From positions 1 through 45,015 of the forward strand of contig MEDT01000049.1 of assembly GCA_001724175.1 (NCBI GenBank): DNA of 45,015 nucleotides, given 5' to 3'. Numbering within the stretch: position 1 is the stretch's first letter; each line of letters begins with the position of its first letter. The position numbers and the translations under genes were made by a program. The notes under the pieces were generated by a model, which had not been told where the DNA came from, made no database searches, and was given only the letters and a program-made list of their open reading frames with translations. The DNA is from Cytophagaceae bacterium SCN 52-12 (GTDB lineage Bacteria; Bacteroidota; Bacteroidia; Cytophagales; Spirosomataceae). Below, one piece after another: positions 15,382-24,501 of this stretch.

Positions 15382-17883
15382 CTAAGCCGGATCTACGTCT
15401 GCTATAATCTGGATGTGTTTTTTGGTTTTATCTGCCAGAATTTCGTTCACACTTTCCTGTATCAGGGACTTTACGGCCTTAAAATTAACCTTTTCCCGCT
15501 CAAGTTTAATAAGTATGTCAAACAAAAAGCGATTGCGGACCCTGTCTACCAGGGGGGCTTCCGGTCCGAGCACCCGGGTTTTGCCCAGCTGTCCGGTGAG
15601 GACGTCGGCCAGCGCGCGAGCCGATTCCAGCGCTACTGCAGCGTCTTCATGCCTGACCGTAAGCTTGATCAGCCTGGTGTAGGGAGGATAGCCGAAATTT
15701 GCTCTCTCGACAATTTCAGTCTCGTACATGGTCCGGTAATCTCCCGAGATCACCCATCGCAGGAGCTCATGCTCCGGATTGGAGGTCTGGATGAGGACCC
15801 TGCCGCGGGTTTTGGCCCTTCGCCCCGCCCGGCCGCTTACCTGGGTGAGGAGCTGGAAGGCCTTTTCCGTAGCCCTGAATTCAGGGAAATTGATCAGGCG
15901 GTCGACATCGAAGATGCCGACCATGCTTACGTTGTCGAAATCCAGTCCCTTGGTGACCATTTGAGTGCCTACCAGGACATCGGTCTTATTTTCTTCAAAA
16001 TTCCGGATAATCTCCGTATAGGCGTTTTTCGACCGGGTGGTATCGAGATCCATCCTTTGTATACGTGCTTCCGGGACAAGAAGCTCGAGCTGGCTTTCGA
16101 TCCGCTCCGTGCCGTATCCCATCGTCTTTACCCGGGCCGAGCCGCAGTGCGGGCAGGTACGGGGAATTGTTTCCCGGTGACCGCAGTAATGACACCGCAG
16201 CTCTGCCTCCCGCATGTGATAAGTGAGCGTCACATCGCAATTAAGGCATTCGGAGATCCAGTCGCAGTCTTCGCATTGCAGCCAGGGGGCATATCCCCGG
16301 CGGTTCTGGAACAGGATGGACTGCTCCCCGTTTTTGATATTCCCGCGTACGGCCTCCAGGAGCACGGAAGAAAACTCCTCCTTAAGCGTTTTCTGCTTCC
16401 GCTCTTTCTTCATGTCGATGATGACGAATTCCGGAAGGCTCGCGTCTCCATACCGTTCCCTCATGGAAACAAGGCCGTACTGGCCGCTCCGGGCATTGTA
16501 GTAGCTTTCCAGGGAGGGCGTGGCGGAGCCCAGCAATACCTTGGCTTTGTGCATAAATCCCAGCATGACCGCGACATCCCGCGCATTGTACCTGGGAGCC
16601 GGGTCGAATTGCTTATAGGAGTTTTCATGCTCTTCGTCCACGATAATAAGGCCCAGGTTATCAAAGGGGAGGAACACGGCCGACCTTACCCCGATCACGA
16701 ACTGGAACCTGCCTTCTACGACTCCTTTCCAGACTTCCACTCTTTCGTTATCGGAAAAGCGGGAGTGGTAAATGCCCATTTTGCTGCCGAACACCTTCTG
16801 AAGCCTGGAAACTATCTGGGTGGTCAGCGCGATCTCAGGCAACAGGTAGAGCACCTGTACGTCGCTTTTGAGGGCCTGGGCGATGAGATCTATAAAAACT
16901 TCGGTTTTTCCGCTGCCCGTAATGCCGTGCAGCAGCACAACCGATTTTTCGTGGAATAAATGGTGTATTTCCCCGGAAGCCCGCTGCTGGCCGGGTGAAA
17001 GCTGCACCTCTTTCAGGTTTTCCGGCGCCGCTTCGGCAATTCGCGAGACCTTGACCTCGAACTGCTCGAATACCCCTTTTTTAATGAGGGTGGCGAGTGC
17101 GCTGCCTGAGAGACCTGCGCTTTGCGTGAAGACCGACTTTTCCAGCCCTTTCGCATTGAGCCCCGGGTTGTTGAACACCGGGATATGGCTCAGGTACCGC
17201 AGCATCACGTCAAGCTGCTTGGGCGTCTTTTCCAGCGAGTTTACCAGCTCTTCCAGGCGGGACGGGTCTGCATAAGGTTCGGTCAGCCTTATTCTGGAGA
17301 TACTTTTGGGCTGGTACTTTTCTCGTATCTCTTCGAAAATGATGACGGTCCTTTTGCTGATCAGGCTTTTGATCAGCCTGGTGACGTTCTTTTTTTCGAT
17401 GATCCTGCCGATCTCCTCGTAGGTGAGCATGCCATGCCTGGTGATCTCCTCTACCAGGAAAGTTTCTTCGGGGGTAAGCAGCTCCGGATAATCGAAGTCG
17501 GGGTTGACCTGAACCTTCGACTGGTTGGAGATCTTGAGCCCTGAAGGGAGCGCAACGTTCATTACTTCCCCGACAGCGCACATGTAATACTCCGACATCC
17601 ATTTGAACAGCTCCAGCTGCTGCGGCGTTATAAGCGGCTTCTGATCGAGAAGCTCGAGAATATACCTGGCATTATAGGCCTGGGGAGGCGTGTCGTGTAT
17701 GCTGACGACCACAGCCGTGAGCACCCGGCCTTTTCCGAACTGGACCACGACCCTTGCGCCAGCGACAATATCGGGCGCCATCTCGCGGGAAATACGGTAT
17801 GTAAACAGCCGGGGCACTGGCACCGGCAGTATTACATCGGCAAAAAGCGTAATCTCCTCTTCGAAAAGTGACGGTTGATCCAA
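15382..17883 (-). CDS. priA: Primosomal protein N' (PriA helicase)
   Basis: PriA is the 3'-5' DNA helicase that reloads the replisome at stalled forks. The 833-residue product has the N-terminal 3' DNA-binding domain (FADVILPVPVPRLFTYRI, 14-31), Walker A GITGSGKT at 320-327, and the Walker B-type DEEH at 416-419. Eight zinc-binding cysteines sit at about 537, 540, 546, 549, 564, 567, 577 and 580. Helicase motifs GTQMVTKGLDF and SGRAGRR follow. All hallmark residues are present. It is 42 bases downstream of the coiled-coil gene and 27 bases upstream of pyk. Confidence 0.98.
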   Translation of the reverse strand: MDQPSLFEEEITLFADVILPVPVPRLFTYRISREMAPDIVAGARVVVQFGKGRVLTAVVVSIHDTPPQAYNARYILELLDQKPLITPQQLELFKWMSEYYMCAVGEVMNVALPSGLKISNQSKVQVNPDFDYPELLTPEETFLVEEITRHGMLTYEEIGRIIEKKNVTRLIKSLISKRTVIIFEEIREKYQPKSISRIRLTEPYADPSRLEELVNSLEKTPKQLDVMLRYLSHIPVFNNPGLNAKGLEKSVFTQSAGLSGSALATLIKKGVFEQFEVKVSRIAEAAPENLKEVQLSPGQQRASGEIHHLFHEKSVVLLHGITGSGKTEVFIDLIAQALKSDVQVLYLLPEIALTTQIVSRLQKVFGSKMGIYHSRFSDNERVEVWKGVVEGRFQFVIGVRSAVFLPFDNLGLIIVDEEHENSYKQFDPAPRYNARDVAVMLGFMHKAKVLLGSATPSLESYYNARSGQYGLVSMRERYGDASLPEFVIIDMKKERKQKTLKEEFSSVLLEAVRGNIKNGEQSILFQNRRGYAPWLQCEDCDWISECLNCDVTLTYHMREAELRCHYCGHRETIPRTCPHCGSARVKTMGYGTERIESQLELLVPEARIQRMDLDTTRSKNAYTEIIRNFEENKTDVLVGTQMVTKGLDFDNVSMVGIFDVDRLINFPEFRATEKAFQLLTQVSGRAGRRAKTRGRVLIQTSNPEHELLRWVISGDYRTMYETEIVERANFGYPPYTRLIKLTVRHEDAAVALESARALADVLTGQLGKTRVLGPEAPLVDRVRNRFLFDILIKLEREKVNFKAVKSLIQESVNEILADKTKKHIQIIADVDPA

Positions 17884-17925
17884 CGATTCAGTAACTCAAT
17901 GTTTGTTCCCGGCTGAGCTGTTTAA

Positions 17926-18867
17926 CTACTTGACGGTGAAGTCGCCCTGGCCGATTTTGAAGCCTTCTGCATAAAGTTCTACAGTGTATTTCCCGCTTTT
18001 GAGCGGTATTCCGCCTCTCCCGTAAATGATCGAGACGGGCGTACGGGCATTCTTATAGGCTACCTTCTGCCTGGAGCTGTAGATCATTTCCCGCTCATGG
18101 TGCAGGAATGACCCGGAACCCGTAGCCATATCGGAAAGGACCGCGCCGTCGGGATCGAGGACCCTGAGAAAAATATCCTTATCATTGGCTTGCGCCACGG
18201 CATTTTCGGCCAGCTCGAAATTTACCTTAAGCTGGTTGATCCTCTTGGACCGGTAGTTGCCGCCGTCCCGTTCTTTCCCTTTGTCGGATATGGCGCTTAC
18301 CTGGATTTTTTCTGCCCTGAGCGCCGATGCGATCGCTATTTTTTCCTGGAGCTCAACTGCTTTCGAATTGACGACATCTATCTGCTCTCCAAGCTGCTCT
18401 TTTTCAGACTCCAGGCCGGAGATCTGCTCGGAAAGCTCCTGGTTCCTGGCCGTGGCGGTTCCCAGCTCCTGCCGCAGGCTGGCTATTTCCTGGTCCTTTT
18501 CGGCAAGGAGCGCTTCATAGTTTTTAATGCGTTCTTCATACTTTTTGAGCGAAAAGCTGTTCCGGTCTTTGAGCAGCTGCTTGTCTTTTTCAAGCTGGGC
18601 TTTCAGTGAAAGGAGCGAGTCCACTCTTCCGCCCAGCTGCTGGATCTGGGCAATTTTGATATCGAGCTGGGTCGAAATGGAATCGAGCTTGCTTTTGGTA
18701 GTGAGCACTTCTTCCATGCGCGCCGCGATGACCGAATCTTTGGTCGTATTTTCTTTTCGCTCCTGGTAGAAGAAATACAGCAGTAAGACGTTGAGCAGGG
18801 CCAGTATGGCCAGCGCTGCCCACAGCAGATTCTTACGGTCTTGTTTTTGTTCCCTGTTGTAGCTCAT
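17926..18867 (-). CDS. Membrane-anchored coiled-coil protein, function unknown
   Basis: The 313-residue product has a basic N-terminus (NREQKQDRKN), one membrane helix at about 14-32, and a long coiled coil from roughly 36 to 195 rich in Leu, Glu, Lys and Gln. A beta-rich C-terminal domain (about 200-313) ends in GKYTVELYAEGFKIGQGDFTVK. With an inside-positive N-terminus the coiled coil would lie in the periplasm. The C-terminal domain has the look of an extracytoplasmic Ig-like fold. I know similar uncharacterised proteins in Bacteroidota but no function. It lies between the family 9 glycosyltransferase and priA genes, with short gaps on both sides. Confidence 0.75.
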   Translation of the reverse strand: MSYNREQKQDRKNLLWAALAILALLNVLLLYFFYQERKENTTKDSVIAARMEEVLTTKSKLDSISTQLDIKIAQIQQLGGRVDSLLSLKAQLEKDKQLLKDRNSFSLKKYEERIKNYEALLAEKDQEIASLRQELGTATARNQELSEQISGLESEKEQLGEQIDVVNSKAVELQEKIAIASALRAEKIQVSAISDKGKERDGGNYRSKRINQLKVNFELAENAVAQANDKDIFLRVLDPDGAVLSDMATGSGSFLHHEREMIYSSRQKVAYKNARTPVSIIYGRGGIPLKSGKYTVELYAEGFKIGQGDFTVK

Positions 18868-18914
18868 GTCGTGGATTAATTTGGCGTCTCAGTAAATATA
18901 TCTAATGAACACAC

Positions 18915-19952
18915 TCAACTCGTTACTTCTGAAGGCAAAATATCTTTAATGGAGCTGGTCACGCGTGCAAGGCTCAATTGGGAGCAGGGTTTCCCTACCT
19001 CCCTGATCATGGTGCAGTTTTGCCCCGAGCCGTAGCTGCCCGAATACGGGTTGTAGATTTCAAAGTTGTTTAACGCGCCCATCAATATCACCCCGTAGGT
19101 GCCGACGGCATTGGCAAGATGGGCGGGGCCGCTGTCCAGCCCGATAAAAAAGTCGGCTCTCCGGATTACTTCCGCTGTTTCCAAGATAGACAGTTTTCCG
19201 GTCAGATTGAAATACCTGGGATGATTTATATCCAGATTGCTTTTCAATCCTACCTCGACAACGGCATAGGAATAGTGCTCGATCAGCCAGTAGGCCAACG
19301 CCTGCCAATGCTGCGCCGGCCAGTCTTTGGGCGCAAAGTTGGACTGGCAGTGAATTACAATAAAGCTTTGCGGGAGATGAAGCTCATCTGCTTTTGCCCT
19401 GTGCCTTTTTTGCAGGTAGACTTCCGGTTGCTGGTCTTCGGGCAATCCGAGGTTACCTGCTTTGGCAAATACTTCCAGCAGGTTGCCATGCTCGAAGTAA
19501 TTGTCAACGTTGATGTTTTTCGCCACGGCAACCGGGTTGTCGTAGTAGGCCTGGCATTCGGGACAGTAGTTGTTGTTCCTGAACTGCAGCTCGTATACCT
19601 TGTCGAAAACGCCCGATTTCAGGATAACCTGTCTTTCGGTTACACACAATTCCGGGAATACCCTGTCGATATGTGGATTTACTTCTACGAGTTCTTTAAA
19701 GACAGGCTTTACGAACCATACGATATGGGCGTCGGGATGCAGGCTGCGGATATGCCTTGAAAGGGGTTCCACCGCCACTATATCCCCGAAATGCTCTGTC
19801 CGGACAACGGCTACCAGCTTTGTTCCGGGATGTTGGGCCTTGAATTGCCGAAAAGATCTAATGTTTTGATTGCCAGAAAAGTAGGCTTTAAAAATATGAG
19901 AATACTTTTTGTATCTATGGCGCCACAAATCAATAAGAGCTTTTACCCCCAT
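18915..19952 (-). CDS. Glycosyltransferase family 9 (heptosyltransferase-like)
   Basis: The 345-residue product shows both lobes of a GT-B family 9 enzyme: the N-terminal RTEHFGDIVAVEPLSRHIR (51-69) and the C-terminal nucleotide-sugar motif GLDSGPAHLANAVG (271-284). HCQSNFAPKDWPAQHW at about 201-216 corresponds to the family's central loop. Relatives add heptose or other sugars to lipopolysaccharide core at the cytoplasmic face of the inner membrane. A cysteine pair in NNNYCPEC (127-133) is unusual and might bind metal. The exact donor cannot be deduced. It may head the run GT9, coiled-coil, priA, pyk. Confidence 0.88.
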   Translation of the reverse strand: MGVKALIDLWRHRYKKYSHIFKAYFSGNQNIRSFRQFKAQHPGTKLVAVVRTEHFGDIVAVEPLSRHIRSLHPDAHIVWFVKPVFKELVEVNPHIDRVFPELCVTERQVILKSGVFDKVYELQFRNNNYCPECQAYYDNPVAVAKNINVDNYFEHGNLLEVFAKAGNLGLPEDQQPEVYLQKRHRAKADELHLPQSFIVIHCQSNFAPKDWPAQHWQALAYWLIEHYSYAVVEVGLKSNLDINHPRYFNLTGKLSILETAEVIRRADFFIGLDSGPAHLANAVGTYGVILMGALNNFEIYNPYSGSYGSGQNCTMIREVGKPCSQLSLARVTSSIKDILPSEVTS

Positions 19953-19996
19953 ACGCGATTCTATACTTTAATACAGGATACAAAATAACTAATAAT

Positions 19997-20013
19997 CTGC
20001 CGGATACCGGCAG
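19997..20013. other. Perfect 7-bp hairpin upstream of the GT9 gene
   Basis: CTGCCGG-ATA-CCGGCAG. It is followed by TTTTG on the plus strand, where there is no gene to terminate. On the minus strand it lies about 45 bases upstream of the GT9 start, just ahead of a TTATTTTG that resembles a -7 element with one mismatch. It could be a backup terminator for the DUF1684 gene or a regulatory hairpin. Confidence 0.35.
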
Positions 20014-20062
20014 TTTTGCCTGATTTGAACTACAAATTCATGCTTTCCTGATAAAGTATGTT

Positions 20063-20081
20063 AAAAAAGCAGGCCATGCTT
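20063..20081 (-). terminator. Intrinsic terminator after the DUF1684 gene
   Basis: On the minus strand, AAGCA-TGGCC-TGCTT is followed at once by a T-run (opposite the A-run 20063-20068). It starts 27 bases after the stop codon. The stem is short, so efficiency is uncertain. Confidence 0.5.
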
Positions 20082-20107
20082 GAATGGGGAATGTAGGTAA
20101 CAGGGAA

Positions 20108-20737
20108 TTATGAGCTTTTCTTCCTTATGGCACCGGTGTATTTCTTTTCGCCTGCGGGTATTTCGACTGGGAGATGGTTTTCCTGCGGAGGGATAGGGCA
20201 CTGGTAGCCGTCGCTGTAGGCGCAATACGGATTATAAGCTTTGTTGAAGTCAAGCAATACTTCGCCCGCCTGCGCCGGTATGGCCAGGTCAAGGTAGCGG
20301 CCGCCGCCGTAGGTCCGGCCGCCATTGGTTTTGTCTTTGAAGGGAATGAAGAGGATATTGCGAACCCTGGCAAGCGGTCCCGGTATGCTGAGATCCCGGT
20401 AAGCGGTAAGTGTGCTCTTTACACCCCCGGCTTCAAAATGCAGTCTGGCATACCTGACGAATTCTTTGGTAGTTCCGGCATAGGTTGCCATGCTGAATGG
20501 CTTTTCGCCTTTGAGCAGCTCCACACGCGCTTTTACGACGTATTTTGTGTCGGCATCGAAAAAGAAGATCCCGGCGGTATCTTCCGGCCGCAGCGGCGAT
20601 CCGGGACCGGCCGTCACCTCTTCAAGCTGCTTTTTCCGGTAGCCGGCGATTTCTTCCCGGTATGTCTGGCCCTGAAGTAAAGGCATTGCCGCCAGCCACA
20701 GCAAGAGCGATAAAAGCAGGTGTTTATACACGTTCAT
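20108..20737 (-). CDS. DUF1684 domain-containing exported protein
   Basis: The 209-residue product has a signal peptide (hydrophobic 7-22, ending LQGQ) and then a DUF1684 domain. Recognisable conserved blocks are FIPFKDKTNGGRTYGGGRYLDL, VLLDFNKAYNPYCAYSDGYQCP and IPPQENHLPVEIPAGEK. The function of the domain is not established. The conserved Asn-Tyr-Cys and Cys-Pro motifs suggest a binding or catalytic site. The gene stands alone, diverges from the TPR lipoprotein gene, and has a terminator-like hairpin behind it. Confidence 0.9.
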   Translation of the reverse strand: MNVYKHLLLSLLLWLAAMPLLQGQTYREEIAGYRKKQLEEVTAGPGSPLRPEDTAGIFFFDADTKYVVKARVELLKGEKPFSMATYAGTTKEFVRYARLHFEAGGVKSTLTAYRDLSIPGPLARVRNILFIPFKDKTNGGRTYGGGRYLDLAIPAQAGEVLLDFNKAYNPYCAYSDGYQCPIPPQENHLPVEIPAGEKKYTGAIRKKSS

Positions 20738-20962
20738 GAAATCAGCGGGTGTGGTCCAAAAAATGTAACATGCAATGCAAGATAAGTTCTTTGAACGACA
20801 TTGGCGGCATTTTCCGGCTGCAAATCCGGCATACGACTGTCCAGGTCCTCCTGCCGTATACTAAGAATCGTGCCGGCCCGCACTATGAATTTGCAGATTA
20901 TTTCTATATTTATCATTGAACAGTCCCGTATTTGTCCCGGCTTCCACTAAATCTTTCCTGTA

Positions 20963-22687
20963 ATGTCAGCCATCAAATTGTTGCCTGTCGTCTTTCTCCT
21001 TGTACTGACCGGGTGCGGGGAAAGAAAACCTGTATTTGAATCGCCGCTGCTGAAGAATATCGGCGATTACAGCGTTCCGGTAACTACATCTTCGAAGTAT
21101 GCCCGGCAGTTTTTCAACCAGGGCCTGATCATGGCCAACGCTTTCAACCACGGCGAGGCAGAGCGGTCTTTCCGCGAAGCGGTACGGCTCGACACTGCCT
21201 TTGCAATGGGTTACTGGGGCATTGCCTATGTGCTGGGACCGAACCTGAATTCTGCAGACAACCTTGGAGCAGCCAGCGAAATACACCGGGCCGTTTCCCG
21301 CGCCGGACATTTCAGCGGCAGCGCCTCTGCATGGGAGAAAGCGCTTATCGACGCTTTCATGGTCCGGTTCCCGGCAGATAGCGCCGCTGCCGACGATGAG
21401 GGCTTTGCCCGGTCGATGAAGCTGGCCTATGAGCAGTTTCCCGGTCATACGCTCTTAACTACGCTCTACGCCGAATGCCTGATGAACCGGCACGCCTGGG
21501 ACTTTTTCGATGGGAAGGGCGGGCAGGCGAGGCCCTGGACACCCGGGATCCTCTCCCTGCTGGAGGAAGCGCTTGCAGCCGAACCGGAGAATCCCCTCGC
21601 CAACCACCTGTACCTTCATGCTACCGAATCGGGTTCCGATTTCACGAAGGCCCTGGAATGCGCCGAACGCCTGAAAAAGCTGGTTCCTTCGGCCGGTCAT
21701 CTTGTGCATATGCCCTCGCATATCTATATCAATACCGGCGATTACCACGAGGGCTCCCTGGCTAATGAGGATGCGGTAAAAGCCGATAGCGCCTACATTG
21801 CCGAATGTCGTGTACAGGGCTATTACCCCCAGATGTATTATACCCATAACTACCATTTTCTCGCCGCTACAGCGGCCTTTGAAGGGCGCGCCGCCCGTTC
21901 CATCGAGGCGGCCTTCAAAACCGCCGGACTCGTCGAAAGCAGGTATTATCATGAGCCCGGCTTTGAAACGGTACAGCATTATCTGACCATCCCCGATCAT
22001 ATTCTTGTCAAGTTTGCCCAATGGGAGAAGATCCTGGCTCTGCCGGCTCCTGCCGCCGACCTTCTTTACCCCGGGGCGATCCGGCATTACGCCCGCGGGA
22101 TGGCCTATGCAAACACCGGGAAGCCGGAAGCTGCCGGAAAGGAGCTGGAACAACTGAATGAGCTGGCCGGGAGCCCTTTGCTGGAAGGACAAATGATCTG
22201 GGGCATTAATCATGTAAGCGAAGTCTGCAGGATCGCCGCGCTTGTCCTGCAGGCAGAGATCCTCGCCGCAGCAGGCCGTCCGCAGCAGGCCCTTCCGTTG
22301 CTGGCAGATGCCGTTCGCATCGAAGACCGGCTTAATTATACGGAGCCTCCCGACTGGTTCTTCTCCGTGCGCCATGCCCTGGGCGCCCTGCTGCTGCAAG
22401 CCGGCGACGCCCCACAGGCTGAAAAGGTGTACCGGGAAGACCTTGCCCGGTGGCCCCGGAACGGTTTTGCCCTCAATGGCCTGGCTGAAAGCCTGGCCGC
22501 CCAGGCCCGGACCGCCGAAGCAGAGGCTGTCAGGGCGCAATTTGCCGAAGCCTGGCAATATGCCGATACTGAGCTGACCGCCTCCAGGGTAGACCCGGCG
22601 AAGCGAAAAAACTTAACGCTGAAAATCGATGCCTCATCACCCGCAGGACTGATCGCACTGAGCGGGGCGATGTGTGCGGGGAGGTAG
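20963..22687 (+). CDS. TPR-repeat lipoprotein
   Basis: The 574-residue product has a lipoprotein signal with lipobox LTGC and Cys18. The first TPR block reads FFNQGLIMANAFNHGEAERSFREAVRL, then AFAMGYWGIAYVLGPNLN. Later blocks are HMPSHIYINTGDYHEGSLAN, HNYHFLAATAAFEGRAA, and C-terminal repeats around residues 460-520. This pattern (FNH.EA..F..A, AM.YWG.A, HMPSHIY) marks a widespread family of large TPR proteins with no assigned function. Lipidation suggests attachment to a membrane facing the periplasm or surface. It is G+C-rich and stands alone, divergent from the DUF1684 gene and convergent with the next one. Confidence 0.82.
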   Translation: MSAIKLLPVVFLLVLTGCGERKPVFESPLLKNIGDYSVPVTTSSKYARQFFNQGLIMANAFNHGEAERSFREAVRLDTAFAMGYWGIAYVLGPNLNSADNLGAASEIHRAVSRAGHFSGSASAWEKALIDAFMVRFPADSAAADDEGFARSMKLAYEQFPGHTLLTTLYAECLMNRHAWDFFDGKGGQARPWTPGILSLLEEALAAEPENPLANHLYLHATESGSDFTKALECAERLKKLVPSAGHLVHMPSHIYINTGDYHEGSLANEDAVKADSAYIAECRVQGYYPQMYYTHNYHFLAATAAFEGRAARSIEAAFKTAGLVESRYYHEPGFETVQHYLTIPDHILVKFAQWEKILALPAPAADLLYPGAIRHYARGMAYANTGKPEAAGKELEQLNELAGSPLLEGQMIWGINHVSEVCRIAALVLQAEILAAAGRPQQALPLLADAVRIEDRLNYTEPPDWFFSVRHALGALLLQAGDAPQAEKVYREDLARWPRNGFALNGLAESLAAQARTAEAEAVRAQFAEAWQYADTELTASRVDPAKRKNLTLKIDASSPAGLIALSGAMCAGR

Positions 22688-22711
22688 CCGCCGGGCATCT
22701 TCGTCCGTCAG

Positions 22712-23557
22712 CTACCTGCTCAGGGCTGCCAACGGGTAATCCAGGTTGAGGCTGAGTACCCGGTTCCTGGTCTTATCCTTGCCGCGGCCCGGGTCGACGT
22801 TGACCATCCCCAGTTCGTAAGAAAGGCTGGCCCCGAAACCCTGCGGGAGCCGGTAGCCCGCCGTAAGGCTGAGACCGGCGTCAAAGCGGCTGTAACCCAT
22901 ATTTTTATCAAAAGCTGCATACGACTCATCGAAGCCGGTACCCTTATCGCGCATCCTGCCGAACAGCCCGTAACCCAGGTAAAGGCCCGGTCCGCCATAG
23001 AGGCGGCCCTTGCTATCGGGCAGGTCGTAATTATACAGTACCGAGGCGACCGGTTCAAGGTAGAGCATCCGGGCGAGGAAATAGCCATCGTTGTATTTCT
23101 GCTTGCCTCCTTTGCCTATAAGCTGCACGCCGTAAAGCAGGCTGAGGCGGCTGAGAAAAGATCCCTTACCGGAAGCTGCCGTGGGGCCCGGCTGGTTGCC
23201 GGCAGATGCGAGCAGCGTAGCCGGATCGGCCGGGTACGGTGATTGGGAAGCTGCATTTTTATCTTTATAATAGTTGATCATCTGGTCGATCAGGCGTTGA
23301 TTGTCGTATTTCAAGGCCACATTCATGACCAGCACATCGGCAGGATGGTTCCGGAGATCCTCCAACCCCGGGGTATATTCATAGGACGGACCGGAGAGTC
23401 TCTGCCGGGCAAGATCGATCGAGGCCTGCAGGAAGGCGTTGATCTTGCGGTCGAGATCGGTGGGAGGGCGCGAAGGGATATCAGGACCGATCTGCGTCCA
23501 CCCGGCAAGGGGTAGCAGCGTGATGAAAAGGAGGAAAAAGCGTACCAGGGTTTTCAT
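22712..23557 (-). CDS. Probable outer-membrane beta-barrel protein
   Basis: I chose the ATG at 23557 because it gives an immediate Sec signal peptide (MKTLVRFFLLFITLLPLAGWTQ). The frame is open further upstream but has no sensible N-terminus. The product has 281 residues. The N-terminal third is helical (DLDRKINAFLQASIDLARQRL). From about residue 125 it alternates aromatic and polar residues in strands such as RLYGGPGLYLGYGLFGRM, AGLSLTAGYRLPQGFGASLSY and NRVLSLNLDYPL, typical of small outer-membrane barrels. I cannot assign a family. It is convergent with the TPR gene, 24 bases away. Confidence 0.65.
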   Translation of the reverse strand: MKTLVRFFLLFITLLPLAGWTQIGPDIPSRPPTDLDRKINAFLQASIDLARQRLSGPSYEYTPGLEDLRNHPADVLVMNVALKYDNQRLIDQMINYYKDKNAASQSPYPADPATLLASAGNQPGPTAASGKGSFLSRLSLLYGVQLIGKGGKQKYNDGYFLARMLYLEPVASVLYNYDLPDSKGRLYGGPGLYLGYGLFGRMRDKGTGFDESYAAFDKNMGYSRFDAGLSLTAGYRLPQGFGASLSYELGMVNVDPGRGKDKTRNRVLSLNLDYPLAALSR

Positions 23558-23712
23558 AACAGGGATTGTTTGGAAGTGAACCGTTTCGGCATACCCGAAC
23601 ATGTTCCCAAATTTCCGCATCGCCATACGGGTACGAAATAGTTAGTTCTAACGATAGGCGCCCGTTATGTGAGCCTCCCGGCAGGGTGGTGGATGTACGT
23701 CCTGGAAGGAAA

Positions 23713-23753
23713 GAAAAACGCCGCTCCAAAACAGCGTTTCGGAGCAGCGTTTA
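23713..23753 (-). terminator. Strong intrinsic terminator after the T9SS gene
   Basis: On the minus strand the arms AAACGCTGCTCC and GGAGCGGCGTTT pair over 12 positions with one wobble, around a 13-base loop, and are followed by TTTTTC. It ends transcripts of the split T9SS gene, so the barrel-protein gene downstream needs its own promoter. Confidence 0.8.
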
Positions 23754-23805
23754 AGATTAACGGTGCGGAGAAATTAATGGGAGGGCCTACTTTATGCAAT
23801 CGATG

Positions 23806-24501
23806 CTATTTACTGATCAGCAGTTTCCTGCTGATCCTGCTTCCATCGTTGAGTTCTATATTAATCAGATAAATACCTGCAGGCAAGGCTTCGAGCGATA
23901 TCCCTTTTTCGGAATAGGGGATACCTGATATCATCTTCTGCCCCGACTGGCTGACGACCGACAGGGTGGATATTTCGGATATTCCTTCCTTAAGATACAG
24001 CCTGTCTGATGAAGGGTTTGGATAAACATACATTTCCTCGCCGGCTGTTCTATTGAAACGAACCGACCTGATCGGGCTGTAAGCAAAGGTTCCGTCCCGG
24101 TCCGTCATTTTCAACCGGTAATAATGCTGCCCGTCCTGCGCCGGATGATGCGGGAATGAATAACGCCGCAAGTCGTTGCTTTGACCCCTGGCGCTTACCT
24201 GGCCTACCTTGATCCAGGCTCTGGCATCGGCGCTATGTTCGATGTCGAAATGGCTGCTGTTCGATTCTTCGGTGGTTGCCCAGGTAAGCAGGGCTGTCCT
24301 GTTCTCGGGTTTCACCTCAAATGTTTTGAGTATGACGGGGAGAACGGTCTCGGAATCAAATATACCCCAAGTGGAGAATTCGGTGACGTCATTTCCGGTA
24401 GATGCACCATAGCCGATATTGTTATAATATCCCAGCGTTAACGGTCCGGCCATGTTTTCCCAGTTGTTTCCGTTCCATTTCTTGATATACATGTTGTTCA
24501 T
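23806..24501 (-). pseudogene. T9SS surface protein, C-terminal fragment with type A sorting domain
   Basis: This 231-residue frame lacks a signal peptide and begins in mid-domain (MNNMYIKKWNGNNWENM). It continues with a stretch typical of T9SS cargo (EFSTWGIFDSETVLPVILKTFEV), a fibronectin-like domain (WATTEESNSSHFDIEHSAD), and a canonical type A sorting domain: VYPNPSSDRLYLK, then SLEALPAGIYLINIELNDG and the basic end RISRKLLISK. Its ATG overlaps the upstream stop as ATGA. A -1 shift at AGG would join both halves as one protein of about 530 residues (…EFVIGRDMNNMY…). A disrupted gene or a sequencing error are the likely explanations; recoding is possible but unproven. Confidence 0.75.

Noticed and set aside
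15415-16959. 514-codon plus-strand open frame
   Set aside because: It lies wholly opposite priA, whose motifs are complete. Long antisense frames are expected with this codon usage.
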